DNA from: Sthenelais limicola
Lineage: Eukaryota; Annelida; Polychaeta; Phyllodocida; Sigalionidae
Direction: 5' to 3'
DNA length: 64,000 nucleotides
NCBI GenBank assembly: GCA_942159475.1
Contig: OW804094.1
Coordinates: 19,945,067 to 20,009,066, forward strand
The translations under genes and the position numbers were made by a program. This document shows, piece after piece, positions 22,725 to 34,800 of the stretch. Within the stretch, counting starts at the first letter, position 1. Each line of letters starts with the position of its first letter. The notes below the pieces were generated by a model that saw only the letters and a program-made list of their open reading frames with translations, was not told where the DNA came from and did no database searches.

Positions 22725-23150
22725 ACAATCAAACCCAGGAAATATTCCACTGGCTCTTCCCCTTCCCTCTAATTGGTTGAGAGAGAGAGGATCTTCCTTG
22801 CCCACACGCCGACCTCTGCTCCCCAGGCAGAGACCATAAATGGAGTGCATGCAAGTTGGATCCCTCTCCTCAGCCTTCCCCCTCCCACCCCTTACTCATG
22901 GATCCCATGGCTCGTGCCAGCCCCCCCCTCCCTCTTAGCCCTTCCCCCCTCTTGATAAACCCAGAGCAGTGTATAAGTAATTAGGTCGGGCTGGGGGAGG
23001 TGGGGTGAGCCCTGAGTGGCTCATCTCCCCCTCCCTCCTGGCCAGGCCATGTGTGGCGTGCATGCCCCGACCATGATCAGGGCTAAATAGGTCGGATCTT
23101 GGATCTAAAGATTCCAATTCTTTACAATGTATCAGTTCTTAGAAGAAAAT
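22725..23150 (+). repeat. Interspersed repeat C, forward copy
   Basis: This segment is similar to the reverse complement of 29090-29545. Shared landmarks in order are GAAATATTCC, TCTAATTGG.TGAG, GAGGATC.TCC, CACACG..GACCTCTG, GGCGTGCATG and AATTCTTTACAA. Internally it is C-rich. The class is unknown. Confidence 0.55.
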
Positions 23151-23219
23151 GGCCGATTCTCACAGAATGTCGTCTGTATGAGTATGAGGATATAATGTAT
23201 GAGGATATAATATAATATT

Positions 23220-24639
23220 TTTGACTCTATTAATCATGATATATTATTGTCTAAACTTGTCCATTACTGTTTGCCGGTCTGGTTCCGGAATTGGGTAAAA
23301 AACTATTTAACAAATAGACAACAGAAAGTACGACTTGGTAATTATTATTCACGATACCTACCAATTAAGTGCGGTGTGCCCCAGGGATCAATCCTGGGGC
23401 CACTACTCTTTAATATATTCATTAATGACATAGGCAAGTTAAATTTACATGGGCACATGCTCTTATTTGCTGATGATATTGTATTAATCAACTGCTCAAA
23501 GGAACGTAACACTGCTCTAGACCTATGTCAAGCCGATACCGAAAAGATTGCTGACTGGAGTTTAAGTAACAAACTCTCTATAAGCTTGCCAAAAACAAAG
23601 GCTATGCTAATCCCTCCAAGTACATACTATAAAAATATATATACTCCACCGAAGCTCTCGATCTATAATTCTACCATCGAGTGGGTTGATTCGTTTGTGT
23701 ATTTGGGTGTTACCATTGATACTACGCTCAAGTTTGAATTAATGGCTAAGAATATTCTGACCAAGGCAAATGCCAGACTATGTAATCTTTATATCAACCG
23801 TCATGCTTTAGATGTTGGTACCCGTCTCTTAATCGTTAAATCAATGGTTCTATCTTATTTGGACTCATCCATCCTGAATCAGCTACAGGTCTTTCAGAAT
23901 AAGGCTCTAAGATTTGCATTAAAAAAACCACGAAGATTTAATATTGACCAACTACATATTGATGCCAAAGTAATGAATATAAGACAGAGAATCTTCTTTA
24001 ACAATGCCAAATTTTTTCATAAACAACTGTATTTATGTAGAGTAAATTGGATTGATAAGCGCCCCCTTGAGGGAGCATACAATCTAAGAGAGAACCGCTC
24101 AGCTAACTTCGAAGTGAACCATCCAACCTGTAACCTATATCAACGGTCGATGGCCTATCTGGGAATCCAAGCCTGGAACAACTACATCGAGGCCAACCTC
24201 AAGAATAACGACGACGCCCTCAGCTTCAAAAGACACCTGAAAAACAATATCCTACTAGGGGTAGCAAATATCCCTGAGCTCTGATTCGCCAACTGTGATG
24301 TATTTAACTGTACCTAATTCAAATCTAAATCTAACTTAATTCTTTCTGCTTTCTAATGTGTCAAGACAAATGTCTATCCCATTATAAGACCCACAACCCT
24401 ACCACCCCATCCATTCACCTTTCAATAACTCATTTCATCTCATTACTACTCTACCCCTTTAGAGGGAAAAGTATACTAGTTATGTTATTACACACACAAA
24501 AATTTAAGTAATGAAATGTGCTAGCGAAAATTCAGGCTAAGGAGGAATATCGGATATACCCGATCCTTATACAACAACAGCTATGGCATATGCTAGCTTA
24601 TATTCCCTGAATAAAGATATGTTCAAAAAAAAAAAAAAT
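23220..24639 (+). mobile_element. 5'-truncated LINE with intact partial RT frame
   Basis: An RT frame (23223-24284) is followed by a 3' UTR and a terminal CTGAATAAAGATATGTTC plus A-run ending about 24639. The element begins in the RT domain. A repeated TATGAGGATATAAT stretch lies at the 5' junction. No clean target duplication was found. Confidence 0.7.
23223..24284 (+). pseudogene. LINE reverse transcriptase, N-terminally truncated
   Basis: The frame opens at FDSINHDILLSKL, just before the first catalytic Asp region, and continues uninterrupted for about 353 codons. Motifs are KCGVPQGSILGPLLFNIFINDI, the catalytic FADD (near 23470), VYLGVTIDTTL and a C-terminal segment (LQVFQNKALRFALK...RSMAYLGIQAWN). 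The endonuclease and N-terminal RT are missing through 5' truncation. The absence of stops suggests a fairly recent insertion. Confidence 0.8.
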
Positions 24640-25170
24640 TCACCATTTGAACTTAATATAAGCCAGGGCTTATATATGGAAGATCGATTAGTGATATCCT
24701 GAGTTACTAGGTGGCGACATAAACCCTTGATATTTAGACGTGGTTCCCTATACAGCATGTGCTGCGGTTTTTTCTCACATCATGTCCTTGCTCGTTGTGA
24801 TGAGCTCTATGTTATTTCTTTTTTTGAATATTGTGATTCGATTTGATTCGATTTTTTCTCTCTTCTTGTATATTTGGAATATTTCTTGATCTAGTTGTGT
24901 ATACATGGCCTGTCTCGAATTGGACACAGTCCCGGGTGTATGGTTTTATTTTATTTTATTTTTATTTTATTTTGATATCATTATATCCTATGGTGTAATA
25001 ACCTCCTGGTTAATGACTTTATTATTATTCTTGGATATTCTGTAATTTTCTAATATTTCTAATTATTTTGTATATTTGATTAAAGCAGCTTTTCTGTGAA
25101 TAGTGTACCTGTTGCATAATGTCTAGCTGAATAAAAATCTTAAAACAAAGCTTATACACGGGTATATATA
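24640..25170 (-). mobile_element. Broken MITE copy split by a retroelement 3' fragment
   Basis: Bases 24640-24674 and 25150-25170 are the reverse complement of the left end of the 15311-15785 MITE (CACCATTTGAA..TTAATATAAGCC, then GGGTATATA). Between them, 24675-25149 is an insertion flanked by the direct repeat GCTTATA (24668-24674 and 25150-25156) that ends AATAAAAATCTTAAAACAAA, like a LINE 3' end. Confidence 0.7.
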
Positions 25171-25830
25171 TTACTGGGAGCAAAAGTAATGTTCTTTAAT
25201 TGTTGTTTTCAATGAGAACAAATACACGGTTTGTGGATGAAGGTTTTGTTTTCATCCCATCAAGATAAGATGTACTGGCCTTGATAGCATTGCCTCCGTA
25301 CTAAGACTAACTTTAGATTACTCAGGAAAAAGTACATCAGGTGAATTGAAACACAACGACTATCCATGATTTATGACGAATGTGAGACCTAGTGGAAGGT
25401 CCATATGGTTGGTTTGACTGTCTAGTGTATAAACCATACAATCCAGCAATAGGTGGTGAATCCTGATCTTTTACTTCTAATCTTCTGTGATATGACTTAA
25501 TCATTTGCTTGTCTCACTGTCTAGTGTGCTCAGGAATTAGCTAAGATCTTTTAATTACTCAGCAACAACTTGGAAACAACTTCATCGTAACAGTTCTTAT
25601 ACATCTTGGATATTTCTGATTGTTGAAGTGCTGTCATGGGATTTACATTTGGAAAGAAGTCCAGGTAAGATAACAGTAGGAGCAGCATTTATATATTTAT
25701 GTACAAATTGGAAACCTATTCAGCTCTTGCATTATGAGACAATATTCTTGAAATATTTTCGCTCATAATGCATCAAAGTATTATAAATGATGATGTGTGA
25801 AATTTTTAATCATGAAATTTATCACAGATA
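25171..25830 (+). promoter_or_regulatory. Upstream block and putative exon 1 of family copy 2
   Basis: This is the most complete forward block. It starts with TACTGGGAGCAAAAG (just before 25190), GAACAAATACACGG and TTACTCAGGAAAAAGTACATCAGG, followed by GTCTCACTGTCTAGTGTGCTCAGG. The first-exon motif has its ATG at 25636 and donor CCAG|GTAAGA at 25664/25665, followed by GCATTTATATATT. Conservation suggests a promoter plus a spliced leader exon. Confidence 0.65.
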
Positions 25831-26544
25831 ATCCCTGTTTTAGATAGGAGTTTTTAAAACTTTTAATATGAGCGCACTTCTCACGAACATTGACACAATT
25901 CCTTGACCTGTATTTCATAATAATAAGAGATAAATTAGAAAAGAATAGCGTGGTATCAGACGTATTTCAGTTTCAGTTAATGCTACATGCGCATGAGCAC
26001 AGAAAGTAGGCAAAAACAGAAATAATTTGTTTTTATTATTTTTTTTAAAGGAAATAGAATTTTATTATAAAATTGTTCAATAATTGATCTAATGAATACT
26101 TCTTCTTAACAAAAGAAATACTATAAAATTTGAAGCTATTTTTCTCAGTGGGTTTGTAAAGACCTATCATAGGTGGCCATCTTCAGCAAGTAGGCATATC
26201 ATCACAATCTGATTGCTGATAGTTATGGAATTTTATCATTTTGTATAGGGGTTGGATAGTTCCGCAACATGTTTTATTCCAGGTAGTGACAAATGAGAAA
26301 TGTGGTCTGTAGTAGGAAAAAAACTAATAAAGAGATAAATCTCAATTTATCAATGGATGGAAAAATAAACGGAATTCTTGGCTTGTAATTGGTTTGTTCC
26401 CAACAAAAAGCAATGATTGATAAATTGATCCCTTTTTCTTTATCATGATATGTTTACAGTCTTTTGTAAATAGAATTCTCTAAATGTGATTGCTTGCTTT
26501 ATGATCCTTGGGTAGTCTATTGGATTCTGTGTTCAATCATCATC
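25831..26544 (+). other. Probable intron 1 of copy 2
   Basis: AT-rich sequence without coding signal. The part near 26370-26405 (TCTTGGCTTGTAATTGGTTTGTTC) matches copy 0 at about 15232. Confidence 0.45.
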
Positions 26545-29500
26545 ATGGAAAATAATCATTGTATCTCTTCATATAGTTTCTTCTGTCTGGTGTTACTTCT
26601 GAGCATCATCCACATAAGCTCAACTCAAGAATGTGAGGATGGCTCCAATGGTTATTTTGTCTTCGAGCGGATGTTATATTCAATCCACCATGGACAGGTA
26701 GATCGACCATTAACAACACGGGCTGACATGGTCAGGAATTTAGGAAACTGTGCAACTCCTGACCAGTTTGCCAGGAACATGATGAACTCCTTTTCTAGGT
26801 ACGAATGATTTCCTGTTGCAAATTAAATGATCACTAATTTGTAACGGATGAGGAAATAGGACAATTGTGTTGCTGCTCAGACCAGGTGTCCCAGATTGCT
26901 CTTAAAGTTGCATTCTCAGCTATAACAAAAAAAAAATATTGTTCAGTACTGGTCTACAGAGCTGTGTTTTGGTAATAAAGGGATGAAAAATATTGTTGAA
27001 TTATCACTGACGACCAGGAGTGGGAAAAGCAATATCAATTGAATAGCCCTATGTGAAAATTGCATATCCCAAGAAGACATCACTGCATGATGTCAACAGT
27101 ACTATTGGTGATGCACATATTGATGATGATACATCAGTTCGGAATGGGCCCACAACACCTGTACCGTACAATTACTCTGCATTATGATGCAGTACACATC
27201 ATTTGCTATAGTAGCAATACAAGGCCTTCTGCATGGGAATGCTTATTGGCATTACACAGCCATATACACAGGAATGCCTTAAAACAATACAGAGCCTGAA
27301 TGGTTTAACTGATGTTTCAATAATCAATGCAATTACCCTTATCAACCATAATTCATTTTATTACTATTGTTAACTATTTGCTGAAAATATCTAGCAACAT
27401 TATGATAATTTATAATATTTATCATACATTATATATATATATATATATATATAGGCACCACAAGGATTTAGTCAAATATAGTAGAAGACAAAAACATCTT
27501 ATTTCTTGGATGCTGATCGGCGTGTTCTGGAAGCAGATAATGACCACCATTTTGTTCACGAACTTTTAATTGTCACCAATGTATGATTCTTATGACATGA
27601 AGGATTCTCTAATGCTAATTATGCCATAGGTATGGAGTGGATCTATCAAAGCAGCAGGACCCATATGCGAGGGAGGACAATGATGAGTACACCTTGCGCT
27701 ATAATGGGGCCAATGATGACAATTGGTTATATTCATCATCTCACAAGACTTTCACTAAGTTCATTAATGAGAAGAATACTTGGTGCGGGTGGAGGGTGAT
27801 GGCCAAAAAGAACTTCACAGGACCTGCAGGAAATATTGTAGAAGGACAGGTCATGCTTTATGGAGTTGAAAGGTACAGACATTGTCCCAGCGATTTTACC
27901 ATCATTTTTTTGGTTTTTGGTAGTAAAAAAATCACTTGAGAAAGATTGAGTAAGATTGTACCTTGCCATTCTTAGGTAGATAATCTGACCTGAAATTCAT
28001 TAATCTGATAAGGATCAGTAGATTAATTGATATTTCTTCATAGCTATGAATATATATCCTAATTGGGATATGGGATGGCTGATTAGTCTGAAGTTCTCAG
28101 TTTTGATCCAGAGGCCAAAGAGAGTACTGGCTTTGGATCATAGTTGTGACAGCACCTTTGCCTCATCTGCCAAGCCACTAGAAGAAAAATAGCTGTATGA
28201 ATTGAACTACTCCTGGCAAAAAGATGAGAACAAAATGTGTTGCAGATGTGTTGCAAGATATGACAAAATATATTTCTAATAAGAAAACAGATTGATCCAG
28301 AAATTTTACCCGCTAGTACTTTTGCTTGCTGTACTTATTTTATTGTCTGTTTTTGTTCTTATAGTTGTAGTTTTTCTCACCTTGAATGACACTGCATGCC
28401 CACCACCCACCCATCCTTCACTCCTCCCGTCACATTAGAATCCATGTGTTAGTGTTTGATACCTTGTGTGTGTAGCCTTGCCTCAAGGCTACACACACAC
28501 TAGTGGCAGGCAGTGGCAGGCAGTGGTAGGCAGTGGCAGGCAGCGGGAGGGGCAGTGTGTGGTACTGGGTTGTGTGAAGCTATGTGAGTGAGTGAAGGTG
28601 CAGTGTGTGTGAGAGGTCCGAGAGGGGTGGGAGTCTAAACAAATGTTTACATTTAAAATTGCAACTTTCCTGTACCATATTATACATAAGTCGTCCCCTA
28701 AAAAGGCATCAGGAGGAACACAACTTGCCTTACAGATGATGTAATGGTACCCATTTACATGGGAATACATAAACAACAGGGCCAGGAGTACGAGTTCTGT
28801 ATAAGTGAAAAAGACCAGGGGTATTTGAGCAACGTAAGGAAGTTTAGATGTTGTCTAAATCCGCAGGGCGGGTCGGTTGCGCAAAGCCAAGTTGAAACCA
28901 TAAGAACAATCTCACAAGATATCACGCCTAACAAATAAAAAATGGATGTACAAGATGAAAGTGTAGGAATGAGACAAGATCTGATCTGATGCCTCTATGG
29001 GTGCTACCATCTTGAATTCCTTCCCCAAAAGTTTCATGTTTAGACGTGAGAAACATTTAAATATAATAAAGATATAAATATGGGATTTCAGAAATTATAG
29101 CCATTTAGCCACTTTCTTTAGCTGGTCAGAACTGTTGTAAAGAATTGCATTCTTTGGGTGGATCATTTGACCCAATTAGCTATCTGGCCATGGCCGGATC
29201 ATGCACGCCATGCATGGGTCTAGTTGGGAGGGAAGGGATGTAATATCTAGCACTGACCCCTCCACCAAGCCACCCAGCTGCCCTAATTAATGTTTGCTGC
29301 TCTAAGGTAATCAGTGGGTAGGGGGAGGGGACAAGTGGGAAGGGGGGAGAATAAGCTTGGTTTGGGATTAAGGCAAGGGGGGAAGGCGAGGGTACCATAT
29401 CTACCATGTGGACAATGCCTGACCTTGGCATGAGGAGGACCAGAGGTCAGTCCGTGTGGATGGGAAGGATCCTCCCTCATCCAATTAGAACTCGACATGG

Positions 29501-30429
29501 CAGCGGAATATTTCTGGGATTCATGTTCTTGCATTTAATTAAGAGTTCTTTGTAGTATAGATAAAGCTTGATGTAACGCCTCAGGGACTCCTTGGTTTGA
29601 CTGAGCTGACAACATATCAATTGATCTCTGACTTCCTTCATTTCTAGTAGACAAGACTGAATCTCTGGGCGAAATTCCATTGATTTTTACACTGTTTTCA
29701 TTATACATGCATAAGGGGGAACATTCTAACCACTCCTCAACGAGACCTGACTTCTGTACTGACAGGAGGGAGTAGGAGGAAGGGAGAGGGGGTCGGAGAA
29801 GAGGAAGGAGGAGGGAAAGGAGAGAGAGTTTAGGCAGTGAAGAATTGGGAGGTGCCAGAGGAAGAAGTAGGGTGGAGGAGAAGGAGGAAGGCACCTCATT
29901 ATAAGTAGCAACTATCATTTTATATCAGTTTACCCTATGTTTGAGTTTCCTGTTATAACCTGTATAGCTCTGTTTCACCTATGGGCACCGCCATCTTGTC
30001 AGGTCTTGCCAGATCTCATCTTGTTTAACTCTCATTCAAACATATCCTTCTTCCCCAATTTTCGTTTTTTTTCTTCATCTAAAATATATTTCTTCATATT
30101 CTATTATTTCTTAGAAAACTAAGTGAATATTCAGGGCTTCTGTACAACGCAAAGAAAGTACCCATCCGTGTAATTTCTGATTACAAAATCTCACTAAAAT
30201 TCAATTGCTCTCCACCATTTATTTCAGGTTCAGACTGAATGGGAAGGATGAATGTGTCTGGTACTTTGCCCTAAAACCCAGGTACCCTGGCTCCAGTGCT
30301 ATCACCCTGGCAGCCTACCATGAGGAGTGGGGTGATGGTCTCTTCACTGGGCACTATACCTCACCAAGGAATGGTGTATACTCTGGGGATGGCATTTATA
30401 CATTCCCTGCTGTCCCTGATAAAACTTAA
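26545..30429 (+). CDS. Secreted protein family, copy 2 (three coding exons)
   Basis: Exons are 26545-26798, 27630-27872 and 30228-30429, giving 232 residues. Donors are CTAG|GTACGA and AAAG|GTACAG; acceptors are CATAG|G and TTTCAG|G. The signal peptide is ISSYSFFCLVLLLSIIHISS, followed by TQECEDGSNG as in copies 1 and 4. The four mature cysteines and the N-F-T sequon are present, and the C-terminus is IYTFPAVPDKT. It is closest to copy 1: both share QQDPY.REDNDEYTL and GHYTSPRNGVYSG. The second coding intron is 2.36 kb, against 108 bp in copy 1, because repeats have accumulated in it. The frame is intact. Function unknown. Confidence 0.82.
28466..28546. repeat. Perfect short palindrome plus tandem 10-mers
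   Basis: GTGTGTGTAGCCTTG and its reverse complement CAAGGCTACACACAC flank a 3-nt loop (28466-28497). Immediately after come about four copies of AGTGGCAGGC (28502-28546). It lies in an intron of copy 2. Confidence 0.7.
29090..29545 (-). repeat. Interspersed repeat C, reverse copy
   Basis: This is the reverse-orientation relative of 22725-23150, inserted in the long intron of copy 2. Open frames on the minus strand here are products of biased composition. Confidence 0.55.
29762..29893 (+). repeat. GA-rich purine tract
   Basis: About 130 bases of AGGAGGGAGG/GAGAAGGAGG-type sequence. It has no coding meaning. Confidence 0.7.
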
Positions 30430-31059
30430 ATAAATTGAAGTATATTGATCAGTGGACTGACTGACAGAAACCACCTTATCAACAATATACACTCACCAAC
30501 TACTTCTTTAGCCGTCTCAAACTAGTATTTCATTTGATTAAGAACTTTCTAAATTCTAGGCTACAACACATTATCACCTTGGGCCCCGTTTTTTGAAATA
30601 TAAGAGTTCACATACCCATTCTGTTTTGGAAAAATCCTTCCAATTTTACAGCGCTTCCGGGTGCCAACTTTTGCCTTGCTCACTTGTCAACAGACATCAT
30701 GTTGGAAGGAACAGCTTTCAGTCAGGGCGAACATGCGTTTCTAAACTGTCCAAATTATCCACGGTAAGCATCTATATCATCTTTTAAATCATTGTCATGC
30801 CCTGTTATCAACACGTTCACAATTTCTAACGAACGGATCAATTTAAATAGTGGTACCAACACTATACAGCATGCCTCAATGAGATGAGAATCACCGTAAG
30901 CGACAGGGGAGGGCCCCAAAAACAATAGATCCCGGCTGACCAGTGATCTATGGCGGTGGACCAATCACAGCGCAAAATGTGTTCAGTCGTAACACACAGT
31001 GGGGTTCTATAGAGAAAAAAACCATCCCAGAATCTCATCAAATCGCGTCTATGCATATC
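30430..31059. other. Non-coding sequence downstream of copy 2
   Basis: The first 60 bases resemble the 3' flank of copies 1 and 4 (AGTATAT.GATCAGTGG). From about 30580 the sequence is different and looks inserted. No coding signal. Confidence 0.4.
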
Positions 31060-31220
31060 AATCCTTACTTAAGAGTCCTTCATTAGCTCCCTTCTATGCT
31101 TTCCTTGCTAAGCAGCTGATCAGCACCTTTTATTGAAGGAATTAGCTATACATAAAATTACCTAAGAAAAATAGCTTAGCAAAGAACATTCTATGTTGGT
31201 ATTTTTCATGCAGCAGGCCC
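31060..31220. repeat. MITE-like repeat B downstream of copy 2
   Basis: Shares TTCCTTGCTAAGCAGCTGATC and AATAGCTTAGCAAAGAACATT with the copy at 54288-54463 and ends TTTTTCATGCAGCAGGCCC. The left end is degraded. Confidence 0.55.
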
Positions 31221-31255
31221 CTGTTGCTCTCTCTCTGTGACAGTTCTTATAGCAA

Positions 31256-31378
31256 TAATACCTGAGGTTTTGGAGGGTCTAAGTGGTCTATTGCCTGGTG
31301 GACAATTCGAGGGGCGTTAGCCCCGAGAATTTCAACCAGGCAATAGACCACTTAGACCATCCAAAACCAAGGGTATTA
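31256..31378. repeat. Foldback hairpin, 44-bp arms
   Basis: Arms TAATACCTGAGGTTTTGG... and their reverse complement ending ...GGGTATTA match over 44 bp with about four differences and enclose a loop of about 35 nt. This is likely a foldback MITE. Confidence 0.75.
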
Positions 31379-31385
31379 GTGCTTT

Positions 31386-31560
31386 TAGACACGGTTTGGT
31401 CAGATTCGACTGAGGGCTATTAAGAAAAAAAGATTCACCAACCTCTAGACCTTTTATTTACCAGTTCTTTCGAGGTCTATAACCCCCGGAAGTTGCCGGA
31501 AGTGATTGCCGTGGTCTATTGTGAAAAAATACACCCCAGAATCTGACCAAACCTGGTCTA
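31386..31560. repeat. Second inverted repeat next to the foldback
   Basis: TAGACACGGTTTGGTCAGAT (31386) is matched by the inverted GAATCTGACCAAACCTGGTC up to 31560. Its right end (GAATCTGACC) resembles AATCTCATCAAATCGCGTC near 31030, suggesting relatives nearby. Confidence 0.6.
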
Positions 31561-32068
31561 ATCCGCGCTAACCCTCGACTACTTTCAGAGTCTACTTTAC
31601 ATAAAACGTAACATGAATATCTATAGATATTGCATGAAGTAGATGGAGTTACATCAAGTTGCATCAGGGCCAAGGGCCGCTGCAGGTGGTTTTGGTTGTC
31701 ATATACAGCATATACAGAGATTTTAACAATAATAACTTTTTTGTTTGTGGGTGAAGTGGGGAAAGATGTAGGAGGGCGACCCAGACGTTCTAATCGCCTA
31801 ACATATTCAGCAACATTGTATTTGCCTGTAATAATCATTCCCACTGGTTTTTAAAGATTCTATACCTTTTTCCGCCATTGCGTTTCACCCGCACCTTTTC
31901 GCTCAACATGCCTTTCTCCACTAAACTGGAATCAGAAGGTGTGTACCTATTTCCTCCATATTCAGAACTGTTTTTGTCTTTTCGCTCCACCCCACTCCAC
32001 TGCACTGTGTGCCAGGTGCATTCTACCGAGACCGTCGCTCCAACTCCCGTCTGTGCTTAACATCGATT

Positions 32069-32474
32069 CGCGGAAATAATGCGGTCTATGCGTTTTGACC
32101 TCTATCTTAAAAACTAACCATCACTTTTTGGAAATTTAAATTGTATTACATAGCTGCATATATCTTCTCAAACCTGTGAAAGTGACATTTGTTTGGAGTT
32201 ATTCTTTCTACCTTTTTTCTTGATTGTCGCACAGACACTATATAACATATTTCTACAGCGCTAAACCCCTCCCGCGGAAATAACTAGTCTAAATGTTCCA
32301 GCTTATACCACAAAAACTATCTACGATTTTGTTTTAAAAAATACTGTTTTAAATGGCTACATGTGTCTACTCAATTGTGTAAAGGTAACATCATTATAGA
32401 CTTCTTTCTTCTACCTTTTTTCTTGATCGTCGCACGGATACTATATAACATATTTCTACAGTGCTAAACTCCTT
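32069..32474 (+). repeat. Tandem duplication of about 203 bp
   Basis: Each unit begins near CGCGGAAATAA (32069 and 32273) and ends with a near-identical 61-bp block TTCTACCTTTTTTCTTGAT... (32206-32266 and 32409-32469). Confidence 0.7.
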
Positions 32475-32824
32475 CTCGTTTAAAACTTGGTGTATATGTT
32501 AAAATAATGAATTGTCATCTCTTCATTTAATAGAATTATTAGGGATTGGGTAAAATGGGAAAAACCAATATGGCTGTTGTTTGTATAATTCTCTGTGTAG
32601 CCAGGGGCGCATTAGGGGAATATTTAACTTGTGTGGCTTGTGCCTCCACCAATATAAGGAATTTCTTCAATGCTTTTGGTGAGAGAATTCTGGTGTGGCT
32701 TGTCTGGTTTGTGTGGTACCACTCTCCTTTATATTGGAATATCCAGAACTACTGTAGGAATCAGCCCTCAGGGTTCCTATTTATTATTTGACTTTGACAA
32801 ATACACTTTTTCATACTTCTACAA

Positions 32825-32925
32825 AATCGTTCCTCATCTTTCACCTCTCGTCCCTCATCTCTTGCCTCTCATCCCTCATCTCTTGTCCCTCATCCCTATC
32901 TCTTAGGATAGGGATGAGGGATAGA
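32825..32925. repeat. CTCATCCCTCATCTC minisatellite and inverted copy
   Basis: About four degenerate units of CTCATCCCTCATCTCTTGTC are followed by the reverse complement GATAGGGATGAGGG. No gene. Confidence 0.6.
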
Positions 32926-33280
32926 TTATGAATGACACGTTTTTCCTATGTATCTTTTTTTGTGTTGAAGATGAATGAAAGATATTTCTCAAATATATGA
33001 CTAAACGTGTTTTGTAAATTATCTTCAATTTTCTTGATTCTACAACAATTTCTAACACTCCTAGAGCAATTACAGATGCATAAATCGTATTTGTATTGAA
33101 TTCCAATGAGGCATGATGAATAGCCACGTTTGATTAACAAATAATAAAGTATAAGCTACCATCTTTGGCATACATGATCATTGTCCATGTCTTGATAGGT
33201 TACATCGACCAACATACTCAGATATATTGTTATTTCTCTTATACATGTGATTAAAATGTATAGATAATCTATCGTGATAG

Positions 33281-33506
33281 TGCTATATATAGGTATGATA
33301 TTATATTAAAACCTATTATGGGTAGTATACTCCCCCTCCTTATATCTTGGGTAGTAGCCCCCCTACTATTCAGGATATGCAAGCCCGCACCTGCGTGCTT
33401 GGTCACGTGGGCCACGCCCACTATTCACTGACTAATAAACAATATACATCCAGAAGCCGCCGTGTCCACTTGCTTTTTCCCTTACATTATATTCAATAAT
33501 ATAACA
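33281..33506 (+). repeat. 5' LTR of the non-autonomous element
   Basis: 226 bp, TGCTATATATAGG...ATATAACA, identical to 36640-36865 on base-by-base reading. Confidence 0.9.
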
Positions 33507-33689
33507 TACTGGTGGAGAACTAAACGATCCAAATGATACCTCAAAGGATTGGATAAATTATTTTGCAACATTCTTGCAAGGATGCAACGTCTATAAACAG
33601 GAAAAAACGAGTCATGGAGGAAGATGTGAATAATCGTGTGGAGGAGGCTATGAAGGTAGCCTAATGACTTAGGATGGAACTGAAGCCGG

Positions 33690-34800
33690 ACTACATCTTT
33701 TACTACATTTCTGAACAGTTAAACAATTGCCTATTCCATGGAAAATATACAACAGTTAACCTACAAGATATTTCTTTGATTTGCATGAGGCTTGTATAGG
33801 AAAGTCTCCACGAAGGGTAGGAAGAAATTCAGAGGCATTCAGGCACACATACTGTTGCTACATGCCGCCGCTCATTTTACTCACATAAATGCGTCAATTC
33901 TTCTGTGGATAAAAGACATTTCCTTCACTTCTAAAACTTCTCAACTGCTAGACAGATTTGACATCTTTACTATATTTGTATTGTGCATATATCTATCCCT
34001 ATGGACGCTGGGGATCGGCGAGGCATACATAGGGGTGCATAGGATGCATGCATTCATTTATAAAACCGGCCTCAACATGTACCCACGCCATGGACATGGA
34101 CAAAGGTCGACGGAGGTCAGCATGGCATCCTACTATTACGCAATACACAAAATGCACTCCTTCACAAGCCAGCGCCTGTTGCATGGATACATGCATTGTT
34201 ATTCCTGATTAACTCTACCCCCGCCCAATGCACATTGTTGCTGCTGTTTCAAACAACACTTGATCTAACATCCAAATACGGCTCTACAGGTCTACTAAAT
34301 TTCTGGACAGTTTAATAATAGCCGATTCCATGGAGAATGATTGTGTTATTGGGATTAACTTGCAAAGTTGTGTTTGCATTTGTGCGAATCATGTATAGAC
34401 AATCTACACAAAGGGTAGGGAGGAAATTGGGAACTTGTATGCGCTCATCCTATTACTAAGATATATATCATATCGCCGCCCATTTCCATTACACTGCTTA
34501 TAGAATGAAACATTTTCTTCAAGTCTGCAATGTTTCAACCAGATCTCTACTGAGAGACATATTTCTACTTCTTCAGTCTAGTTAGTGTACTTCGCCTTGG
34601 TTGCCATTCATTAATCAGGACGCAAGCCTCTACATGCACACACCCCACAGGTGGAAACAAAGGCAGAGGGCCAGTGTGGCGTTCTATTACGCAACCATGA
34701 TGGCTGCTCTGCGCTGTACATAACAAGCATGCCCCGGCTTGCCCTGCAACCAGCGTCCCTTTCAAGGAACACCTAACGCCACATGTACATTTACCGAACA
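33690..34800 (+). repeat. Diverged internal tandem duplication
   Basis: Segments about 33690-34235 and 34265-34800 share landmarks in order: TTTCTG.ACAGTTTAA, ATTCCATGG(A)AATAT, CAC(G/A)AAGGGTAGG, CGCCGC.CATTT, and ATTACGCAA. Open frames here differ between the units and look fortuitous. Confidence 0.6.

Noticed and set aside
28430..28500. Hairpin considered as a transcription terminator
   Set aside because: Intrinsic terminators are bacterial; this is eukaryotic intron sequence.
29535..29918. Minus-strand frame of 127 codons rich in Ser, Leu and Pro
   Set aside because: It is generated by the GA-rich purine tract and has no start context or homology in other copies.
32546..32791. Short frame with a signal-peptide-like start (MAVVCIILCVARGALG)
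   Set aside because: No splice partner, no similar copy and an AT-rich continuation; too short to support as a gene.
33792..34208. A 138-codon frame in the LTR element interior
   Set aside because: The duplicated unit at 34265-34800 does not keep the frame, so it is not under coding constraint.
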